DNA of 64,000 bases from an uncultured Clostridia bacterium (GTDB taxonomy: Bacteria; Bacillota; Clostridia; TANB77; CAG-508). This document shows positions 9,645 through 18,841 of this stretch, one piece after another. Every line of letters begins with the position of its first letter. Position 1 is the stretch's first letter. Under the pieces are notes generated by a model. The model saw only the letters and a program-made list of their open reading frames with translations. It was not told where the DNA came from and made no database searches. A program made the translations under genes and the position numbers. Location of the stretch: the NCBI GenBank assembly GCA_948524275.1, contig CAOSLI010000001.1, forward strand, positions 186,001 to 250,000, in the 5' to 3' direction.

Positions 9645-9687
9645 ACCATTGAAAGCAACAATATTCGACAAAATAACGGAGGAAAAA

Positions 9688-11859
9688 ATGTTAAAAAAAG
9701 TAAAAATAAATAGTAATAGGATAGTATCAGCAATACTAATTTTAATTATGATATTTAGCTTTTTATTGATGATAATAAATAATAAAAGAGTCCTAGCAGA
9801 TTCATACAGATATACATATGATGGAAATAATATAGATACGAACAAGTATCCAGGATACAAGGATAAATTGGATAACATAAAGAAGGCTCATCCAAATTGG
9901 ACTATTAAAATTATGGAAACAGGGTTAGATTGGAATCAAGTGATAATTGCAGAAAAATCATTTGTTTCTAGTAATAGTCCATATTCACTAATTCAGGGTA
10001 AATATGGTGCATGGATATGTTCAGAATGTGGAATGAAGGGCTATGATAATGGTTCTTGGTATCATGCATCTGAGGCAGCAATTAAATATTATATGGATCC
10101 AAGAAATTGGTTAGATCCAAACAGTAGTAGTATTTTACAATTTATGCAGGTTGGAGAATCAGTGAATGCAAGTGATGAAGAGATATATAGTGCAATAAAA
10201 GGTTCGTTTTTAGATAGAGATGGAAAAGGAATGGAAAATGCAGCTGCTATAAATAGAGCATCTAGAGATAATAAAGCAAATCAATTCTATGTAGTTGCTA
10301 GAATTCTTCAAGAGCAAGGAACAAATGGTGGCGGAACATGGCGAATGAAAGATGGAGATACATATTATTACAACCTATTTAATATTGGGGCAACAGGAAG
10401 TGGAAGTAGTAATATCATTGCCAATGCATTAGCTACAGCTAAAAGAAATGGATGGGATTCAGTAGAAAAATCTATATCTGGTGGAATAAAAACATTATTT
10501 TCTGATTACATAAATCAAAAGCAAGATATAATTTATCTTAATAAATTTGATGTTGAATCATATAAAGGACTTTACCACCAATATATGCAAAATATTGAAG
10601 CTCCAAAGAATGAATCAGCAATTATGTATGGAAAAATAAAAGATACAGGAATACTTAATCAAGCATTAACGTTAGTAATTCCAGTATTTTATAATATGCC
10701 AAGTGTAATTTCAGCATCTCCAGCTACACTTGCAGAAACAGGACCAGTAAATATTAGAGTAAAATCAGGACATTCAGACATAAATGTAAGAGAAGCAAGA
10801 AATACTTCAAGTAAAATTGTAACAACAATAAAAGACAGTAATGTTATTGTATTATCAGTTGAAAGATATGGAGATGGATGGCATAAGATAGTATTAGAAA
10901 ATGGAACAGTAGGATATGTTTTATTTAATGCAAGTTATTTTGAACAAATAAATGATATTACAAACTGTCAAGAGAAAGTTATTTGTACAGGATCAGATGT
11001 AAGCTTAAGAGCAGGACCTGGAACAAGCCATACATCACTTACAACAATGGCATATGGACAGGAAATGACAAGAATAGACAACTCAGGAAGATACAACATA
11101 GACGGAAAAATTTGGGACAGAGTTAAATTATCAGATGGAAGACAAGGATTTATTGCTAGAGAGTACTTAAAATTAACAAGTGAAGTAGATAATGTATTTA
11201 CAGTAAGAGCAGAAGGCGGATTATTCTTAAGAACTGCACCTACAGGAAATAATATTAGACTATTACCAGACGGAAGTTCAGTAACAAGAATAGAAATTGG
11301 AACAGAACTAATTGCAGCAGCTAATGGAACTAAATACTACTGGGATAAAGTAACCACACCAGACGGAGCAGTAGGATATGTTGCCAGAGCTTATCTTAGA
11401 GACAAAAATGGAAATGTTCCAAGTGGGAAGCAAGAAAATCCAAGCGGAAATGATAATCCTACAACAGAAATCAATGTAAAAAAAGATGATAGTAAAAAAA
11501 TGATATATGCTGAACCAAATGTTAATGAAAATATTCTAAAATCAAAATTCGAAAATAATATTACTATAACAAAAAAAGATGGAAGCAAGATTGAAGGCGG
11601 AGTAATTGGAACAGGTTACAAAGTAACAATTGGAAATGATACATTTACAATTTCTAAACTTGGAGATGCAAATGGAGACGGAAATATAAGTATTACTGAT
11701 TCATATATAGTAAAGCTAGTAATGAACGGAAAATATTCACTTGAAGATGAAGCATATAACAATGCAGCAGATGTAAATGGAGATGGAAAGATAAGTATTA
11801 CAGATTCATACATAATTAAACTAAGAATGAATGGAAATACAAAATTGGAAGTTAAATAA
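9688..11859 (+). CDS. Secreted N-acetylglucosaminidase with three SH3-like repeats and a dockerin-like end
   Basis: The ATG at 9688 follows GGAGG and begins a signal peptide (KKVKINSNR, then about 20 hydrophobic residues to VLA). The mature part starts with a GH73-type glucosaminidase domain (about 60-330) with NNIKKAHPNW-like and DPRNWLD motifs and RILQEQG, where Glu209 is the probable catalytic acid. Three bacterial SH3 domains follow (about 352-420, 428-495, 504-570), likely for wall binding. The last 65 residues hold two GDANGDGNISITDSYIV-like repeats, the calcium-binding dockerin type I pattern. It probably cleaves peptidoglycan outside the cell. A dockerin end suggests docking to a cohesin partner. 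The membrane protein gene 14 bases downstream is co-transcribed. Confidence 0.88.
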   Translation: MLKKVKINSNRIVSAILILIMIFSFLLMIINNKRVLADSYRYTYDGNNIDTNKYPGYKDKLDNIKKAHPNWTIKIMETGLDWNQVIIAEKSFVSSNSPYSLIQGKYGAWICSECGMKGYDNGSWYHASEAAIKYYMDPRNWLDPNSSSILQFMQVGESVNASDEEIYSAIKGSFLDRDGKGMENAAAINRASRDNKANQFYVVARILQEQGTNGGGTWRMKDGDTYYYNLFNIGATGSGSSNIIANALATAKRNGWDSVEKSISGGIKTLFSDYINQKQDIIYLNKFDVESYKGLYHQYMQNIEAPKNESAIMYGKIKDTGILNQALTLVIPVFYNMPSVISASPATLAETGPVNIRVKSGHSDINVREARNTSSKIVTTIKDSNVIVLSVERYGDGWHKIVLENGTVGYVLFNASYFEQINDITNCQEKVICTGSDVSLRAGPGTSHTSLTTMAYGQEMTRIDNSGRYNIDGKIWDRVKLSDGRQGFIAREYLKLTSEVDNVFTVRAEGGLFLRTAPTGNNIRLLPDGSSVTRIEIGTELIAAANGTKYYWDKVTTPDGAVGYVARAYLRDKNGNVPSGKQENPSGNDNPTTEINVKKDDSKKMIYAEPNVNENILKSKFENNITITKKDGSKIEGGVIGTGYKVTIGNDTFTISKLGDANGDGNISITDSYIVKLVMNGKYSLEDEAYNNAADVNGDGKISITDSYIIKLRMNGNTKLEVK

Positions 11860-11873
11860 AAAGGAGAGTTCAA

Positions 11874-13619
11874 ATGAGAAAAAAGGTAAATAGTAATTTG
11901 AAAATGTTAATAACTTTGGCTATTATATGCTTTGCATTTATTATATTATCACCTAGAGCTTTTGCGGATGGTATACCAGCAAAAGTATCACTTAATTGCC
12001 CAAGTGAAGCGAAACAAGGAGAGACAATAACTATTAGTGTTGCAGGAAATGGAGGAGATTGGGATCTTCAACTAGTGATAAATGGACAGAGTTATCCAAT
12101 ATCAAGGACTGGTAGTAGCACTGAAAATTCAGCAATTTACTATTCTACATCATATACTGTTACTGGACCTGTAAATGTATCTTTATCAGGACAGGTAGTC
12201 GGAACAGATTTAACAGAGCTTCCTGTAAATGAATCAAGAACAGTTAATATTACTACTCCTGAGCCACCACCAGTTGTTGATCCAGAACCTGAAAATCCGG
12301 GAGAAAATGGAAATCAAACTGGAGAAGAAAATCAAAATCCAGGGGAAAATGAGAATCCAGGTGGAAATAATGAGCCAACAACAGGAGGGGAACAAGGAGG
12401 AAATACACAAGTACCTCAACCACCTGTACAGCAACCAGAACCAGAAAAGTCAGCTAACAATCATTTAGCTAGCTTAAATGTAGATGTTGGAACGCTTACA
12501 CCAGCATTTAATAGAGATAGAATGGAATACTCAATAAAATTTCCAGATAATTTTGACTATACCAAATTAAATACTTTTAAAATTACTGCATATGTTGAAG
12601 ATAGTAAAGCTAGAGTTGAAGGAAATAAATTAGTTACAGTAGAAGAGGGAGACAATAATTTTGAAATTAAATGTACAGCAGAAAATGGGACTCCAAGAAT
12701 TTATAAAATAAGTGTATATAAACCTATAGAAATTAAGCAATCAGACTTGAGATTAAAAGGTATAACAATAAATGCTATAGACGATAAAGGTACATTTAGT
12801 GAAGTAAAATTATTAGAAGAATTTTCACCAGAAAAATTTGAGTATGAGTTTAGTGTAGAAAATAATATATCAGATTTAGATATAAAAACAGATATTGAAA
12901 ACAAAGATATTATAATTAAGATAGATGGTGAGAAAGCTTTAAAAGATGGAGAAAATATAATTACTATAACACTTATATCGCCCAATGATGCAAATGTAAA
13001 ATCTGTTTATACTTTAAAAGTAAATAAAGAAACCATTATTGATGCTGTATCAAACCAAGTTGAAGAAAACATAATTGGTACTAACAAATCAAGTAATTCA
13101 AATAGAAAAAAATATTTATTGTTAATAGCAATATTTGTTGTAATTTTATCAGTAGCGGTTATTGTATTATTGGTAATTAATCATAGAAACAAAATTGATG
13201 ATGAATTCTTAAATTTTAATGATAAGGACGAAGAAGATGATGAAGTTATAATTGGCAAAAGGGATAAGTCATATTTAAAAGATGAGAATTTGGAGAAGTT
13301 AACTAAAAGATATGAAGAATTAGAAAAGAAAAAAGAAGAACAAGAACAAGAGAATGAAAAACAAAATACAGAAGAAATAGAACAAATAATACTAGAAGAA
13401 AAACCAGAATTCAAAAGAGAAGTAACTATTGATTCAGATAGTCTAAATGAAATAGAAGAAAATACAATTGAAGAAACAAAGAAAGTACTAGATGAGTTAA
13501 TGGAAAATAAAGTAGAAAATCACGAAATTAAACCAGAAGATGATGAAATGCATAAAGATGATTTTAACAAAGAAGACTTCTTTAATGATATAAATAAAAA
13601 GAAGGGAAAACACTTCTAA
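11874..13619 (+). CDS. Membrane-anchored surface protein with cadherin-like beta-sandwich domains
   Basis: The product has 581 residues: a signal peptide (to about AFA, residue 31), an N-terminal beta-rich domain (about 35-125), a Pro/Glu/Asn/Gly linker (about 128-190), two cadherin-like beta-sandwich domains (about 194-285 and 287-385, each with the LKGITIN-type opening and YKISVYK or YTLKVNK closing strands), one membrane helix (about 413-435) and a charged, Glu-rich tail of about 145 residues that would be cytoplasmic. It follows the glucosaminidase by 14 bases with AAGGAGAG before the ATG. The N-terminal domain (SLNCPSEAKQGETITI) could be cohesin-like, which would suit the neighbour's dockerin; this is inference. 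In-frame CCC at about 12970 is read normally. Confidence 0.75.
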   Translation: MRKKVNSNLKMLITLAIICFAFIILSPRAFADGIPAKVSLNCPSEAKQGETITISVAGNGGDWDLQLVINGQSYPISRTGSSTENSAIYYSTSYTVTGPVNVSLSGQVVGTDLTELPVNESRTVNITTPEPPPVVDPEPENPGENGNQTGEENQNPGENENPGGNNEPTTGGEQGGNTQVPQPPVQQPEPEKSANNHLASLNVDVGTLTPAFNRDRMEYSIKFPDNFDYTKLNTFKITAYVEDSKARVEGNKLVTVEEGDNNFEIKCTAENGTPRIYKISVYKPIEIKQSDLRLKGITINAIDDKGTFSEVKLLEEFSPEKFEYEFSVENNISDLDIKTDIENKDIIIKIDGEKALKDGENIITITLISPNDANVKSVYTLKVNKETIIDAVSNQVEENIIGTNKSSNSNRKKYLLLIAIFVVILSVAVIVLLVINHRNKIDDEFLNFNDKDEEDDEVIIGKRDKSYLKDENLEKLTKRYEELEKKKEEQEQENEKQNTEEIEQIILEEKPEFKREVTIDSDSLNEIEENTIEETKKVLDELMENKVENHEIKPEDDEMHKDDFNKEDFFNDINKKKGKHF

Positions 13620-13634
13620 AATAATATAAACTAA

Positions 13635-13679
13635 AGAGGCAGTTATTTAAGAAAATTATAATCATAAATGACTGTCTCT
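13635..13679 (+). terminator. Hairpin after the surface protein gene
   Basis: AGAGGCAGTTATTTA (13635-13649) pairs with TAAATGACTGTCTCT (13665-13679) with a wobble and a mismatch, around a 15-base loop. There is no long T run, so termination is uncertain; it may be a processing or attenuation structure before rpiA. Confidence 0.4.
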
Positions 13680-13703
13680 ATAACTTAAAAAGGAATAGTA
13701 TAG

Positions 13704-14345
13704 ATGGATATAAATCATATTACAAATAAGGAAGATAAATTGAAATTAGCAAAGAAGATTGCAGAAAAAGTGCAAGATGGACAAGTAATCGGATTTGGTT
13801 CTGGATCAACTTCATACTTAGCAGCAATTGAAATTGGAAAAAGAGTTAAAGAGAAAAAAATTAATATTATTGCTATACCTACATCAGAGGAGATTAGCAA
13901 AGTATGTGAAGAGTATAAAATACCAATAGGGAATCTTACAACCAATGAATTGGATTGGTCCTTTGATGGAGCTGATGAAGTTGACCCTAAAGGGAATATG
14001 ATTAAGGGTATGGGAGCAGCGATGTTTAAGGAAAAGCTTAATATATTAAGTTCACCCATAAACTATATTTTAGTAGATGATTCAAAATTTGTACAAACGC
14101 TTGGAGAAAAGCATCCAGTACCAATTGAAGTATTTCCATCTGCTATGGCATATGTATCTGAAAGACTAACTAAATTAGGTGCTACTAGTACAATATTTAG
14201 GGGAATGACAGAAAACAATAATACAATATTAGATACTGAATTTGAAAAGATTTATGATAAATTAGAAGAAGATATAAAAGTAATACCAGGAGTAATTGAA
14301 TCAGGATTATTTATAGGATATAATGTGGAGGTCATAAGAAGTTGA
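13704..14345 (+). CDS. rpiA: Ribose-5-phosphate isomerase A
   Basis: This cytosolic enzyme interconverts ribose 5-phosphate and ribulose 5-phosphate in the pentose phosphate pathway. The 213-residue protein has the family's substrate loop GFGSGSTS, the DGADEVDP motif with catalytic carboxylates, KGMGAAMFKEK with the conserved lysine, and the closing IPGVIESGLF. Length is normal. Its stop overlaps the TTG start of the next glycosyltransferase by three bases, so it is translationally coupled to the head of the glycan cluster. Identification is certain. Confidence 0.95.
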   Translation: MDINHITNKEDKLKLAKKIAEKVQDGQVIGFGSGSTSYLAAIEIGKRVKEKKINIIAIPTSEEISKVCEEYKIPIGNLTTNELDWSFDGADEVDPKGNMIKGMGAAMFKEKLNILSSPINYILVDDSKFVQTLGEKHPVPIEVFPSAMAYVSERLTKLGATSTIFRGMTENNNTILDTEFEKIYDKLEEDIKVIPGVIESGLFIGYNVEVIRS

Positions 14346-15415
14346 AAAAAATCTTATTTGCAGCATATTCATTAGATGTTGGAGGAATTGAAACAGCACT
14401 AATTACATTATTAAAAAATTTAGCAAAAGAATATGATATAACGCTTGTCTTGGAAAGGAATCAAGGATTATTTTTAAGTGAGGTACCCAAAAATGTTAAA
14501 ATAATCACATATAAAGCTAGCAATAACAAAATTATATTATTTAGAAAAATCGCTAACTTTATTAAGCAATTCTTATTTAAAATAAAGTATAAAAATAAAT
14601 TTGATTTTGCAGGATGCTTTGCTACATATAGCTTTCCTGCTTCATTTGTTTCAAGAGTAGCAAGTAAAAATGCTTGTCTTTGGGTTCACAATGACTATAT
14701 GAACTTTTATGAAAATAATGTTATGGCATATAGAAAATTTTTTAGAGATTTGAAAATATTTGACTTTAAGAAAATAATATTTGTTTCAGATTTGGATAAA
14801 AAAGTATTTGGTATGCAGTTCCCAGAATTTAAGGATAAGTCATATGTATGCAATAATTTAATTGATTATGACAGAATCTTAAAGCTAGCTGATGAAGAAG
14901 TAAATGACTTCGAAAAAAAAGAGCTTCCAACATTTATAAATATTGGAAGACATGATGAAAAGCAAAAAAAGCTAAGTAGAATAATAGGTGCTACCATAAA
15001 ACTTAATAAAGAGGGATACAAATTTAGAGTAGTATTTGTTGGAAAAGGTACTGCAACATCAAAATACAAGGAAATGGCTAAAAATATAGATAATATTGAA
15101 TTCTTAGGATCCAAAAAGAATCCATATCCATATTTAAAAAATAGTGATGCCTTTATTATGTCATCAGAATTTGAAGGTTATCCAGTAGTTTTTGTAGAAT
15201 CACAAATACTAGGAAAACCAATAATTACAACAGATGTATCAGATAGTAAAAAAGATATAGATGGTAAATATGGATTAGTTATAGAAAAGTCAGATAAAGG
15301 CGTATATAATGGAATGAAGAAATTTTTAGATGAAGGATACAAATCAGAAAAATTTGATCCAGAAAAATATAATAGGCAAATTTTAAATAAGCTTAAAAAT
15401 ATTATGGATATATGA
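14342..15415 (+). CDS. Glycosyltransferase family 4 (GT-B fold)
   Basis: The 357-residue cytosolic enzyme starts with KKILFAAYSLDVGGIETALI, the GT4 N-terminal nucleotide-fold with GG loop. A second Rossmann half contains NIGRHDEKQKK, VGKGT and the donor-site pattern EFEGYPVVFVESQILGKPII, with the conserved EX7E-like glutamates. It would transfer a sugar from a nucleotide donor to a lipid-linked glycan. The start is TTG, coupled to rpiA. It heads a run of glycosyltransferases reaching to 31 kb. Donor and acceptor cannot be read from sequence. Confidence 0.85.
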   Translation: MKKILFAAYSLDVGGIETALITLLKNLAKEYDITLVLERNQGLFLSEVPKNVKIITYKASNNKIILFRKIANFIKQFLFKIKYKNKFDFAGCFATYSFPASFVSRVASKNACLWVHNDYMNFYENNVMAYRKFFRDLKIFDFKKIIFVSDLDKKVFGMQFPEFKDKSYVCNNLIDYDRILKLADEEVNDFEKKELPTFINIGRHDEKQKKLSRIIGATIKLNKEGYKFRVVFVGKGTATSKYKEMAKNIDNIEFLGSKKNPYPYLKNSDAFIMSSEFEGYPVVFVESQILGKPIITTDVSDSKKDIDGKYGLVIEKSDKGVYNGMKKFLDEGYKSEKFDPEKYNRQILNKLKNIMDI

Positions 15416-15440
15416 TTCCAAAAAGAAAAGGATGTAAAAT

Positions 15441-16425
15441 ATGGTTAGTTTTATAATACCTGCATACAATGCAGAAAAGACTATAAAAAAAGCAATTGAT
15501 TCATGTTTAAATCAAAAAAATGCTTCATTAGAATATGAAGTAATAATTGTAAATGACGGTTCAACGGATAATACAGAAAGGATTATAAATGAAGAATATG
15601 TATTACTTTATGAAAAAGAACTAAATTTTAAAAGAGATAGCTACATTGAAAAAGAAGCTTGCTATATTGGAAATCGGAATTAATATAATATACATAAAAA
15701 CCAAAAATGGTGGACTTTCGAAAGCTAGAAATACAGGATTTACAAAAGCTAAGGGAGATTATATTATATTTGTTGATAGTGACGACTTTATTTCAAATAC
15801 ATTACTTAAAGATATAAAAAGATATGTAAATAAAAATGTGGAACTAATAAAATGGAGTCCAATTTTTGTAGATGAAAATGGAAAAGAAATAAAGAAAGAT
15901 GAAATTGTAAGTTTTAAAACAACATCAGGAAGTAATGCATTTAATAATCTATTTGGAAAAGATAATTTACTTGTATGTGTATGGAATTATGCGATAAAGA
16001 GAGAACTTGTACCAATATTTCCAGAAGGAAGATATCATGAAGATTTTAGAACAATGCCAATTACTATTTTAAATGCAAAATCAATATGTGCAATAGACAA
16101 ATATGAATATTTTTATGTTCAAACAGACAAAAGTATTATGAGAGATAGTAACATAGAAAAAGAGCGAAAGAAAGCCAAAGATATTTTAATAAATTTTGAT
16201 GAATTATTAAATGAAGTGGACAAGCTAAATATAGATAAATATACAGAAGAAAACTTTAAGATATTTTTAACTAACTCATTACTTGTTGTAATGCCAGAGC
16301 TTTCGAATCAAAACAAGGAGTTTTTTTGCAATGAATTAAAAAAGCGCAAAGTTTCGCAGTACATTAAAGCAAGGAATCCTAAACAGCTTGCTAAGAAGAC
16401 ATTGCTTATGATTAAGGGGTTATAA
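15441..16425 (+). CDS. Glycosyltransferase family 2, requiring a +1 frameshift at 15675
   Basis: Read with one shift the product has about 327 residues and a normal GT-A architecture. The first 78 codons give VSFIIPAYNAEKTI and IIVNDGSTDNTE, the nucleotide-binding half. The +1 frame gives YIKTKNGGLSKARNTGF, then FVDSDDF (the DXD metal site), and the acceptor half with RYHEDFRTM. The two halves together form one catalytic domain; neither works alone. In zero frame translation stops two codons after CGG. The segment just before the shift (about residues 53-78) is longer than in typical relatives, so the exact sequence there is less sure. It probably adds a sugar to the surface glycan. Confidence 0.82.
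15675..15678 (+). other. +1 recoding site in the GT2 gene (C-GGA)
   Basis: CGG at 15675-15677 is in the zero frame, after AAT. Skipping C gives GGA-ATT-AAT and continues into INIIYIKTKNGG, the expected GT2 sequence. Without a shift, AAT TAA follows at once. Confidence 0.82.
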
Positions 16426-16429
16426 AATT

Positions 16430-16449
16430 CAACCAAATGGCACAGGTTG
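16430..16449 (+). repeat. Dispersed repeat, copy B (CAACC...GGTTG inverted pair)
   Basis: CAACC at 16430-16434 and GGTTG at 16445-16449 flank ten bases, in the short gap between two GT2 genes. It equals copy A (8937) at most positions. An ATG inside it at 16437 is in frame with the next gene but has no ribosome binding site. Confidence 0.55.
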
Positions 16450-16466
16450 ATGAAGGGAGAAAATCT

Positions 16467-17417
16467 ATGGCTAAAGTTAGTGTAATTGTACCAGTGTACA
16501 ATGTCGAGAAATATATAACTAAGTGTTTAGACTCATTAGTAAATCAAACACTAGAGGACATAGAAATAATTGTCGTAAATGATGGCTCAAAAGATGGCTC
16601 TAAAGATATTATAAAAGAGTATGAAAAGAATTATTCTAATATAGTTTATGTAGAGAAGGAAAATGGTGGGCTATCTGATGCTAGAAATTTTGGACTTAAG
16701 TATGCCAAAGGTGATTTTATAGCATTTCTTGATTCTGATGATTATGTAGATAATACAACATATGAAAAATTGTACAAAAAGGCAATAGAAGATAACTCTG
16801 ATTATGTTGAATGCGATTTTTATTGGGTTTATTTGGATAAGAAAAAAGAAGATATTGGAGTTAGATATACTAATAAAAAGGAAATGTTAGTTAACGCAAG
16901 AGTTGTAGCATGGAATAAATTGATAAAAAGAGAAAGAATAAAAGATTTATTTCCTGTTGGACTTAATTATGAAGATATAGAATTTTTTTATAAACTACTT
17001 CCCAACATCAAGAAGTTTAGCTTTGTAGAAGAACCATTAATTTATTATATACAAAGGGAAAATTCGATTATTAATAATCAAAATTATAAAACAGGACATG
17101 TATTTAATGTATTTAACAATGTAATAGATTTTTACAAAAAAAATGGATTATATGATGAATATAAAGATGAACTTGAATACACATATACAAGAATTTTACT
17201 ATGTAGTTCACTTAAAAGAATTGTTAAAGTTGATGATGAAGTTGCAAGAAAAAGATTGGAAATTGAAACGTGGCAAAATTTAAATACTAAATTTCCTAAC
17301 TGGAAGAAAAATAAATATTTAAAGCATAAGTCAGGTAAAAATTTATATATGAAAAGTGTAGGAAAACACACATTTAAGTTTTATTGCAAAATATTTAGGA
17401 AAGGTAAGATAAAATGA
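16467..17417 (+). CDS. Glycosyltransferase family 2
   Basis: This 316-residue GT-A enzyme starts with AKVSVIVPVYNVEKYI and has IIVVNDGSKDGSKD, ENGGLSDARN and FLDSDDYVD, the complete donor and metal site. The later NYEDIEFFYKLLP motif holds the usual ED catalytic-base region. The ATG at 16467 is chosen because GGGAG stands eight bases before it; the in-frame ATG at 16437 lies within a dispersed repeat. Its end overlaps the next gene by four bases. It is a paralogue of the frameshifted GT2 just upstream and needs no frameshift itself. Likely role: adding a sugar to the lipid-linked surface glycan. Confidence 0.85.
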   Translation: MAKVSVIVPVYNVEKYITKCLDSLVNQTLEDIEIIVVNDGSKDGSKDIIKEYEKNYSNIVYVEKENGGLSDARNFGLKYAKGDFIAFLDSDDYVDNTTYEKLYKKAIEDNSDYVECDFYWVYLDKKKEDIGVRYTNKKEMLVNARVVAWNKLIKRERIKDLFPVGLNYEDIEFFYKLLPNIKKFSFVEEPLIYYIQRENSIINNQNYKTGHVFNVFNNVIDFYKKNGLYDEYKDELEYTYTRILLCSSLKRIVKVDDEVARKRLEIETWQNLNTKFPNWKKNKYLKHKSGKNLYMKSVGKHTFKFYCKIFRKGKIK

Positions 17418-18838
17418 AATCAAAGAAATTTACTATGCAAGATTTTTTGTGCTTATTCATAATACTAAATCCAATATTTGATATAGTTAGTTTTACATTT
17501 AGAAATCATTTTGAAACGACAGTGTCAATATCAACATTTATAAGACCAATATTACCGATAGCTGTAGGCATATATATTTTTATCAAAGAAGACAAAAGAG
17601 AAAAATTAAGGCTTGCTTTAATTGGAATATTGTATATTCTTTATGCGATAGCACATTTAATGATGACAAAATCATTTATAACAGGGTGTTCTTATGGAGG
17701 CGTAATTAGTGAAGCACAGTATATTTGCAATTTTACATTTATAATAATAGATTTGATAGTGTATTTATATGCATTTAAAGTAAGGAAAAATGATAGTGCT
17801 GATACTAAAAAACAAAAAACAGAAGGAATAGAAAAACTTAAAAAAGCAATTACAATTATGGTTGCAATTTATATATCCTCAATCTTTATTGCAATACTAA
17901 CAAAAACATCATCACATACATATATAGAAACAAAAACTGGTTATAAAGGATGGATAGAGTCAGGAAACAGTTTGAGTGCAATACTTACAATGTCACTATT
18001 TGTAGTACTTGGTGAAGTGAAATCAAAGAATATTAAGTGGAGAATATTTAGTATAATTACTGCAATATGCACAGGAATATATTTAACAACTACAATAGGT
18101 ACAAGAGTTGGTTTATTTGGAACATTTATAGCACTTGCATTATTTATTTTCTTAGAAGTTATATTTAGCAAAAATAAAAGGGTGTTAATTTGTGGGACTA
18201 TAATATTTGTTATAGGAATTCTAGCTGTGACTTTAGTTGGTTCTAAAACAATTCAAAGAAGGAAGCAGATGAATAATGCGAAATATACAATTATAGACGA
18301 ATCAACAGGCGAAGTCGGGAATATGACTGGTGATATGCTTAAAATTAAAAACAGAATTTTAGAAGGAACTCTAGAAGACGGATATATGTCAGAGGCACAA
18401 AAACAGTCAGTGCTTGATTTGTACGATTATGCAAAAAGACGTGATTTGGCAGGAAATAATACAAGAAGACAGCAACTAATGTACAACTTATATCTAGTAA
18501 AAAATCAGGGAAGTTTTTTAGGTATTATCTTTGGAAATGGATTTAAGACTAATTTTAGAGAAATGGTAATGGAAAATGAACTTGCGTCATTTGTATTAAA
18601 CTTTGGAATACTTGGATTTTTATTATATGTTGGACCATTTATATTTATATTATTATATGGCTTTATAAAATCTATAAAAGATGTAAAAAATCTAAATCAA
18701 GATTATATAATGTATGGATGTGCACTAGCACTTAGTTTAGTACTTTCATACCTTTCAGGATATGTATTTTTTGCATCATCGAGCATGCTTGTGATTGTAG
18801 CAATTGCAATGTTAATTTTAAGCAAAGTAGGTGAATAA
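17414..18838 (+). CDS. O-antigen polymerase/ligase-like membrane protein
   Basis: The 474-residue protein has ten or more predicted membrane segments and one long loop (about residues 285-370) before the last helices, with GTRVG before it. This is the shape of the Wzy/WaaL superfamily, which polymerises or attaches lipid-linked glycan units at the outer face of the membrane. It overlaps the GT2 gene by ATGA and is followed after three bases by a TTG-started GT4, so it belongs to the glycan operon. Sequence in this superfamily is poorly conserved, so polymerase and ligase roles cannot be told apart. Confidence 0.72.
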   Translation: MKSKKFTMQDFLCLFIILNPIFDIVSFTFRNHFETTVSISTFIRPILPIAVGIYIFIKEDKREKLRLALIGILYILYAIAHLMMTKSFITGCSYGGVISEAQYICNFTFIIIDLIVYLYAFKVRKNDSADTKKQKTEGIEKLKKAITIMVAIYISSIFIAILTKTSSHTYIETKTGYKGWIESGNSLSAILTMSLFVVLGEVKSKNIKWRIFSIITAICTGIYLTTTIGTRVGLFGTFIALALFIFLEVIFSKNKRVLICGTIIFVIGILAVTLVGSKTIQRRKQMNNAKYTIIDESTGEVGNMTGDMLKIKNRILEGTLEDGYMSEAQKQSVLDLYDYAKRRDLAGNNTRRQQLMYNLYLVKNQGSFLGIIFGNGFKTNFREMVMENELASFVLNFGILGFLLYVGPFIFILLYGFIKSIKDVKNLNQDYIMYGCALALSLVLSYLSGYVFFASSSMLVIVAIAMLILSKVGE

Positions 18839-18841
18839 GAT

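Noticed and set aside
9583..9687. N-terminal extension of the glucosaminidase from an upstream ATG at 9583
   Set aside because: The promoter lies at 9616-9644, GGAGG sits before ATG 9688, and the signal peptide begins there.
16437..16466. Start of the GT2 gene at ATG 16437
   Set aside because: That ATG lies in a dispersed repeat and has no binding site; ATG 16467 has GGGAG and begins the conserved GT2 sequence.
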